Origin: CAKSST01 sp045535505
Lineage (GTDB): Bacteria > Bacillota > Clostridia > Oscillospirales > Acutalibacteraceae
DNA: 10,139 nt
Assembly: GCA_045535505.1 (NCBI GenBank)
Contig: JAZSLU010000051.1
Location: 1 to 10,139, forward strand
Direction of reading: 5' to 3'
Shown here: positions 7,003-10,139 of the stretch, one piece after another
Layout: each line of letters begins with the position of its first letter
Numbering within the stretch: position 1 is the first letter of the stretch
The notes under the pieces: generated by a model
Told to the model about the DNA's origin: nothing
Database searches by the model: none
Seen by the model: only the letters and a program-made list of their open reading frames with translations
Position numbers and translations under genes: made by a program

Positions 7003-7470
7003 ATGCGCATAGGGCATGGTTATGACGTTCACAAATTTTGTGAGCAAAGAAAACTTATTCTTGGCGGCATTGAAATTGAGCATGATAAGGGACTGCTTGG
7101 TCACTCTGATGCCGATGTGCTTATTCACGCTGTTTGCGATGCGTTGCTTGGTGCGGCGGCGTTAGGGGATATTGGCAAACATTTTCCCGATAACGATGCT
7201 TCGTTTAAAAATATTGACAGTACAATTTTACTTAAAAAGGTTGTGGAACTTTTAAAGCAAAGAGGTTATAAAATCTGCAACGTTGACGTGACTGTTATAG
7301 CACAAGAGCCAAAACTCGCAAAGTATATTGATGCGATGCGGCAAAGAGTGGCACAATGTTGTGATATTGAGATAGACTGTATGAGTATAAAAGCAACCAC
7401 AGAAGAAGGCCTCGGCTTTACTGGTGAAAAATTAGGTATTGCCGTCCATTCGGTTTGCATTATAGAATAA
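7003..7470 (+). CDS. ispF: 2-C-methyl-D-erythritol 2,4-cyclodiphosphate synthase
   Basis: Fifth step of the MEP pathway: cyclises CDP-methylerythritol 2-phosphate to the 2,4-cyclodiphosphate, releasing CMP; it acts as a trimer. It is 155 residues long, as usual. The zinc ligands sit at the same numbers as in E. coli: Asp8 and His10 (GYDVH) and His42 (ADVLIH). Further signatures are GLLGHSDADV, LGDIGKHFPD, VTVIAQEPK and the C-terminal KATTEEGLGFTGEKLGI. The ATG at 7003 has an AAAGGAGA site at 6987-6993 that overlaps the end of ispD, so the two genes are co-transcribed and probably translationally coupled. The two enzymes act two steps apart; ispE, between them in the pathway, is not in the window. 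The genes are separate, unlike the IspDF fusion of some proteobacteria. Confidence 0.97.
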   Translation: MRIGHGYDVHKFCEQRKLILGGIEIEHDKGLLGHSDADVLIHAVCDALLGAAALGDIGKHFPDNDASFKNIDSTILLKKVVELLKQRGYKICNVDVTVIAQEPKLAKYIDAMRQRVAQCCDIEIDCMSIKATTEEGLGFTGEKLGIAVHSVCIIE

Positions 7471-7479
7471 AACGGTTTT

Positions 7480-7520
7480 GTACAGCATAGTATTTACTAC
7501 TGGAGGAATGCTATGTGTAC
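7480..7520 (+). promoter_or_regulatory. Hairpin enclosing the RBS and start codon of the DUF4830-like gene
   Basis: GTACAGCATAG (7480-7490) pairs with CTATGTGTAC (7511-7520): ten base pairs with one bulged G at 7485. The 20-nt loop contains the ribosome binding site GGAGGA (7502-7507), and the GTG start (7515-7517) lies in the 3' arm. The pairing is directly visible; a role in translational control is inference. Confidence 0.5.
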
Positions 7521-7943
7521 GGATGTTTAAGACTTACAAGATTGAAATTGGCAATTTTGGGCGCAATGTTGGTTTTAACGGTTGTTGCGGCTGTTTCTTT
7601 AAACAAAGACAATACATACAAGGTTAATGCGGCGCTCAACCAAAACCGAGTAGAGTTTATTGCCTCACTCGGTGTTGATGTGGATGACCAAAATTACACG
7701 GTCAAATCTGTGATAATTCCACAGCAATTTAATGAAGTGTATGTGCAATACAACAATCTGCAAAAACAAGCAGGATATGACCTTTTGAAATATACAGGTA
7801 AAACCGTTACACAATACACTTATTATTTAAAAGATTCCGATACCACAAGGGTGAATTTGCTCGTTTATAAGCAAAAAGTAATTGGCGGAGACATAAGCTC
7901 TGTGCAACTTGACGGACAGATGAGGGCGTTGGTTTCGCAATAA
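7515..7943 (+). CDS. Membrane-anchored DUF4830-like protein of unknown function
   Basis: A 142-residue protein. Residues about 11-29 (LAILGAMLVLTVVAAVSL) form one hydrophobic segment after a short basic N-terminus, so it is probably an N-terminal anchor or uncleaved signal with the rest outside the cell. The outer part (NQNRVEFIASLGVDV, VIIPQQFNEVYVQYNNLQ, GYDLLKYTGKTVTQYTY, NLLVYKQKVIGGDI, SVQLDG) matches my memory of the clostridial DUF4830 family; no function is known to me. The start is unsettled: GTG at 7515 is in frame and 7 nt from GGAGGA (7502-7507). ATGs at 7508 and 7513 are in other frames and give only about 39- and 5-codon readings. It lies 44 nt after ispF and 17 nt before the pseudouridine synthase gene. 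The start region is folded in a possible hairpin. Confidence 0.75.
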   Translation: MYGCLRLTRLKLAILGAMLVLTVVAAVSLNKDNTYKVNAALNQNRVEFIASLGVDVDDQNYTVKSVIIPQQFNEVYVQYNNLQKQAGYDLLKYTGKTVTQYTYYLKDSDTTRVNLLVYKQKVIGGDISSVQLDGQMRALVSQ

Positions 7944-7960
7944 AATTTTAGGTGAAAATA

Positions 7961-8671
7961 ATGGATATGCAAAGGCTTGATAGGGTGGTGGCTAAGGTTT
8001 TAGGCTGCACCAGAAGCGAAGCAAAAGATATAATAAAACAAAAAAGAGTGCAAATTGGTGATAAAGTTGTTGCCGATTGTGCTTTTAAGTTTGATGCCAA
8101 TAAGGACAAACCTATAATAGATGGTAAAGTTTGCTTATATGAGAAATTTGTTTATTATATTATGAACAAACCGAAGGGTGTACTTTCGGCAAGTCGTGAC
8201 AAAAGGGCAAAAACAGTGCTTGATTTACTTGAGCTTTCCGACCGTCGCACAGACTTGTTTTGCGTAGGACGTCTTGACAAAGACACGACAGGGTTGCTGA
8301 TTTTAACAAACGACGGTGACACGGCGCATAAGTTAATGTCGCCCAAAACAAATGTGGATAAAACTTATTTGGTTACGCTTGACGGTGATGTTACTCAAGA
8401 AATGACAATAAGTTTTAAAAAGGGAATAACACTGTCAGACGGAACGAAATGCAAACCATCACACCTTGAAAATCTTGGTAATAGACAAGCACACTTAACC
8501 ATTAGCGAGGGCAAATATCATCAGGTTAAAAGAATGCTTGGTACGGTTGGATTGGGTGTTGTGGAGCTAAAAAGAATAAGTATAGGTAAGCTTTGTTTGC
8601 CAAATGAACTTGTTGAGGGAGAATACATTAAAGTTAAACCCGAGACGGTTTTACAAATTTTGGAGCAATAA
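7961..8671 (+). CDS. rsuA: RsuA-type pseudouridine synthase (16S rRNA)
   Basis: Isomerises a uridine in rRNA to pseudouridine; RsuA acts on U516 of 16S rRNA. Residues about 3-60 form the S4 RNA-binding domain (QRLDRVVAKVLG, SEAKDIIKQKRVQIG). The catalytic domain follows: NKPKGVLSA (69-77), the active-site motif GRLDKDTTGLLILTNDG (103-119) with nucleophile Asp106, DKTYLVTLDG, and ISEGKYHQVKRML (181-193). The KYHQVKRM form favours the RsuA/RluE branch over RluB (usually RNREVRRL), so the target is probably 16S U516, though not proven. At 236 residues it is normal. I chose ATG at 7961, preceded by AGGTGA at 7950-7955; the GTG at 7952 lies within that site, and ATG at 7967 is also possible. Probably the last gene of the ispD-ispF unit; no clear terminator follows. 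Confidence 0.9.
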   Translation: MDMQRLDRVVAKVLGCTRSEAKDIIKQKRVQIGDKVVADCAFKFDANKDKPIIDGKVCLYEKFVYYIMNKPKGVLSASRDKRAKTVLDLLELSDRRTDLFCVGRLDKDTTGLLILTNDGDTAHKLMSPKTNVDKTYLVTLDGDVTQEMTISFKKGITLSDGTKCKPSHLENLGNRQAHLTISEGKYHQVKRMLGTVGLGVVELKRISIGKLCLPNELVEGEYIKVKPETVLQILEQ

Positions 8672-8711
8672 ATTGCCTTATATGATATAAATTGTTCATA
8701 TTTTGGGCAAA

Positions 8712-8789
8712 TTGTACAAACTGCTGTCGTAATATTTGGAGGATTGCAGTATGGTAATTTTGCTTCCAACTTGGTATAATAATGCATAG
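8712..8789 (+). other. Micro-ORF with strong RBS in the ABC ATPase leader
   Basis: In the 185-nt gap before the ATPase gene, GGAGGA (8738-8743) stands 7 nt before ATG 8751, which opens a 12-codon reading (MVILLPTWYNNA, stop 8787-8789). ACTGC (8720-8724) and GCAGT (8746-8750) could enclose the ribosome binding site in a 21-nt loop, and the palindrome TTGTACAA lies at 8712-8719. The proposed ATPase promoter overlaps the end of this ORF, so the ORF would sit on readthrough from upstream. It may be a leader peptide, a gene remnant or chance. Confidence 0.25.
8772..8780 (+). promoter_or_regulatory. Probable extended -10 promoter for the ABC ATPase gene
   Basis: TGGTATAAT fits the extended -10 consensus TGnTATAAT exactly; no good -35 stands 16-18 bp upstream (TGGTAA at 8752-8757 is the nearest). 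A start near 8787 gives a leader of about 70 nt. A second, weaker candidate is TGATATAAA at 8683-8691. Confidence 0.5.
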
Positions 8790-8856
8790 CGTTTTGAAAT
8801 TATAATTATATCGTGGTTAATGTAATTGGACGCATAATTTTAGGAGGGTTTTATAA

Positions 8857-9999
8857 ATGGCAAGTTTGTCACTTAAAAACATTTACAAAAAGTATCCCGG
8901 CGGCGTTATCGCTGTTTCGGATTTCAATCTCGAAATTAAGGATAAAGAGTTTATTATTCTTGTTGGTCCTTCAGGTTGTGGTAAGTCCACAACTCTTCGT
9001 ATGATTGCAGGTCTTGAAGAAATTACTTCAGGCGAACTTTACATAGGCGATAACCTTGTTAACGATCTCGCACCAAAGGATCGCGATATCGCAATGGTTT
9101 TCCAGAACTATGCATTGTATCCTCACATGACAGTTTATGACAACATGGCTTTTGGCCTTAAACTTCGCAAGGTTGCAAAGGACGAAATAAAACGTCGTGT
9201 TGAAGAAGCTGCAAGAATTCTTGATATCACACACTTGCTCGAGCGTAAGCCCAGAGCTTTGTCAGGTGGTCAGCGTCAGCGTGTTGCTTTAGGACGTGCT
9301 ATTGTTCGTGAACCTAAGGTTTTCTTGCTTGACGAGCCCTTGTCAAACCTTGACGCTAAACTTCGTGCACAGATGCGTACTGAGATTTCTCTTTTGCATC
9401 AGCGCCTTGGCACAACATTCATTTACGTTACCCACGACCAGACAGAAGCTATGACAATGGGTACAAGAATTGTTGTTATGAAAGACGGTTTTGTACAGCA
9501 GGTTGACACTCCTCAAACTCTTTATGACAGACCTTGCAACCTCTTCGTTGCAGGCTTCATCGGTTCGCCTCAGATGAATTTTATCGAAGCAAAACTTCTC
9601 GAAGAAAAAGGCACTTTCTTTGTTGAGTTTGGTTCAGAAGATACCAAAACTCGTGCAGGTGTTAAATATAAAATTAAATTGCCTGAGAGCAAAAACTACA
9701 GAGATTGCCTCGTTCCTTACATTGATAAGGAAATTATTATGGGTATCCGCCCTGAGCATGTTCATAATGAGGAAGAACTTATTGAAGTTAATAAAGACGG
9801 TATTGTTGAGGCTAACGTTGAAGTTACAGAGCTTATGGGTGCAGAAACATATTTGTATATGAACTGCGAAGGTCATAAAATCAATGCTCGTGTTAACCCC
9901 AAATCAACTGCACGTGCAGGTGATACCATCACAATCGCTATCGAAACTTCAAAAATTCATCTGTTTGATAAAGAAACAGAAAAAACAATTTGCAACTAA
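8857..9999 (+). CDS. ugpC: Sugar ABC transporter ATPase, MsmK/UgpC/MalK type
   Basis: The ATP-hydrolysing subunit of carbohydrate importers of the CUT1 family, working as a dimer on the inner face of the membrane. It is 380 residues long, as usual. The ABC domain (1 to about 235) shows Walker A GPSGCGKST (37-45), the Q-loop VFQNYALYPHM (Gln83), the signature LSGGQRQRVALGRA (from 135), Walker B VFLLDEP with Glu160, the D-loop SNLDAKLR and the H-loop THDQTEAM (His193). The C-terminal part (about 236-380) is the regulatory TOBE/OB region, including MGIRPEH. The ATG at 8857 follows an AGGAGGG site. No permease or binding-protein gene is adjacent, and the gene has its own likely promoter and terminator. 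This fits a shared ATPase serving several importers, as MsmK does in streptococci; the choice between symbols ugpC and msmK is arbitrary. Confidence 0.94.
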   Translation: MASLSLKNIYKKYPGGVIAVSDFNLEIKDKEFIILVGPSGCGKSTTLRMIAGLEEITSGELYIGDNLVNDLAPKDRDIAMVFQNYALYPHMTVYDNMAFGLKLRKVAKDEIKRRVEEAARILDITHLLERKPRALSGGQRQRVALGRAIVREPKVFLLDEPLSNLDAKLRAQMRTEISLLHQRLGTTFIYVTHDQTEAMTMGTRIVVMKDGFVQQVDTPQTLYDRPCNLFVAGFIGSPQMNFIEAKLLEEKGTFFVEFGSEDTKTRAGVKYKIKLPESKNYRDCLVPYIDKEIIMGIRPEHVHNEEELIEVNKDGIVEANVEVTELMGAETYLYMNCEGHKINARVNPKSTARAGDTITIAIETSKIHLFDKETEKTICN

Positions 10000-10012
10000 T
10001 TTGTTTGGTATT

Positions 10013-10043
10013 AAAACAGCACACTTTTTGTGTGCTGTTTTTT
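10013..10043 (+). terminator. Perfect intrinsic terminator after the ABC ATPase gene
   Basis: AAAACAGCACAC (10013-10024) pairs perfectly with GTGTGCTGTTTT (10030-10041) around a TTTTT loop, with T residues at 10038-10043. The A-run on the 5' side means it could also terminate transcription coming from the opposite strand. Confidence 0.95.
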
Positions 10044-10056
10044 ATTTTGGTAATAT

Positions 10057-10090
10057 TTGTAATTGTAATTTTTTTGTAACATTTTTTACA
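10057..10090 (+). promoter_or_regulatory. Repeated TTGTAA boxes, possible operator
   Basis: TTGTAA occurs at 10057-10062, 10063-10068 and 10074-10079. An inverted TTACA at 10086-10090 forms TGTAA-N6-TTACA with the third copy. The cluster ends 7 nt before the -35 of the following promoter, a position typical of a regulator site. The DNA is very AT-rich, so chance is a real alternative. Confidence 0.3.
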
Positions 10091-10097
10091 TTTATAC

Positions 10098-10126
10098 TTG
10101 AAATATATATAGTTTTTTTGTATAAT
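10098..10126 (+). promoter_or_regulatory. Promoter of a gene beyond the window
   Basis: TTGAAA (10098-10103) and TATAAT (10121-10126) are separated by the ideal 17 bp. Transcription would begin around 10133, so the gene served lies past the window end on the + strand. Confidence 0.75.
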
Positions 10127-10139
10127 GTTAATGTGTATA

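Noticed and set aside
7472..7487. A 16-nt exact repeat ACGGTTTTGTACAGCA, also at 9485-9500
   Set aside because: The second copy encodes part of the conserved GFVQQ stretch of the ABC ATPase, so coding explains it; I treat the match as chance, though it is slightly longer than expected.
7465..7493. A sigma-E-like promoter (GAATAAA, then CATAGTAT) before the DUF4830-like gene
   Set aside because: The match to the sporulation sigma-E consensus is only partial in both boxes, and similar matches are easy to find in AT-rich DNA.
1..10139. CRISPR array, insertion sequence, tRNA/rRNA gene, toxin-antitoxin or phage defence system
   Set aside because: I saw no regular spaced repeats, transposase, terminal inverted repeats, cloverleaf or defence-type domain; the genes are mostly housekeeping and all point one way.

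Overview
This window looks like a chromosomal core-gene region of a low-GC, spore-former-type Firmicute, most likely a member of Clostridia (Oscillospirales or a relative). Reasons: AT-rich DNA with strong GGAGG-type ribosome binding sites, EF-P with the Bacillus-type PGKG loop, a CD1247-type acidic zinc-ribbon protein, a DUF4830-type protein, a YqeG phosphatase, and a free-standing MsmK/UgpC-type sugar ABC ATPase. All genes recognised lie on the + strand. I saw no mobile element, CRISPR array, tRNA or rRNA.

Layout. 3-2354: leucyl-tRNA synthetase, cut at its 5' end by the window edge. 2359-2657: a near-consensus promoter, rpsU (ribosomal protein bS21, too short for usual ORF cut-offs) and a stem-loop terminator. 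2697-5099: a tightly packed run of yqeG (HAD phosphatase), an endonuclease IV-like TIM-barrel protein and an M24B aminopeptidase, with gaps of 4 nt and an overlap of 1 nt. 5118-6291: efp behind its own likely promoter, then the acidic zinc-ribbon protein, ending at a strong terminator. 6319-8671: ispD, ispF (two MEP-pathway enzymes), a membrane-anchored DUF4830-like protein and an RsuA-type pseudouridine synthase, spaced like an operon. 8672-10043: a 185-nt leader with a likely promoter, the ABC ATPase and a perfect terminator. 10044-10139: a promoter for a gene outside the window.

Theme: mostly housekeeping genes for translation (LeuRS, bS21, EF-P, RsuA), isoprenoid precursor synthesis, peptide turnover, possible DNA repair and sugar uptake. 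No stretch over 300 nt lacks a gene. I do not see a clear new multi-gene system. The more interesting signals are small: an anti-Shine-Dalgarno mimic in the rpsU leader, a hairpin enclosing the ribosome binding site and start codon of the DUF4830-like gene, a changed metal-ligand position in the endonuclease IV-like protein, the Cys/Asp clusters of the zinc-ribbon protein, a terminator just before ispD, and repeated TTGTAA boxes before the last promoter.
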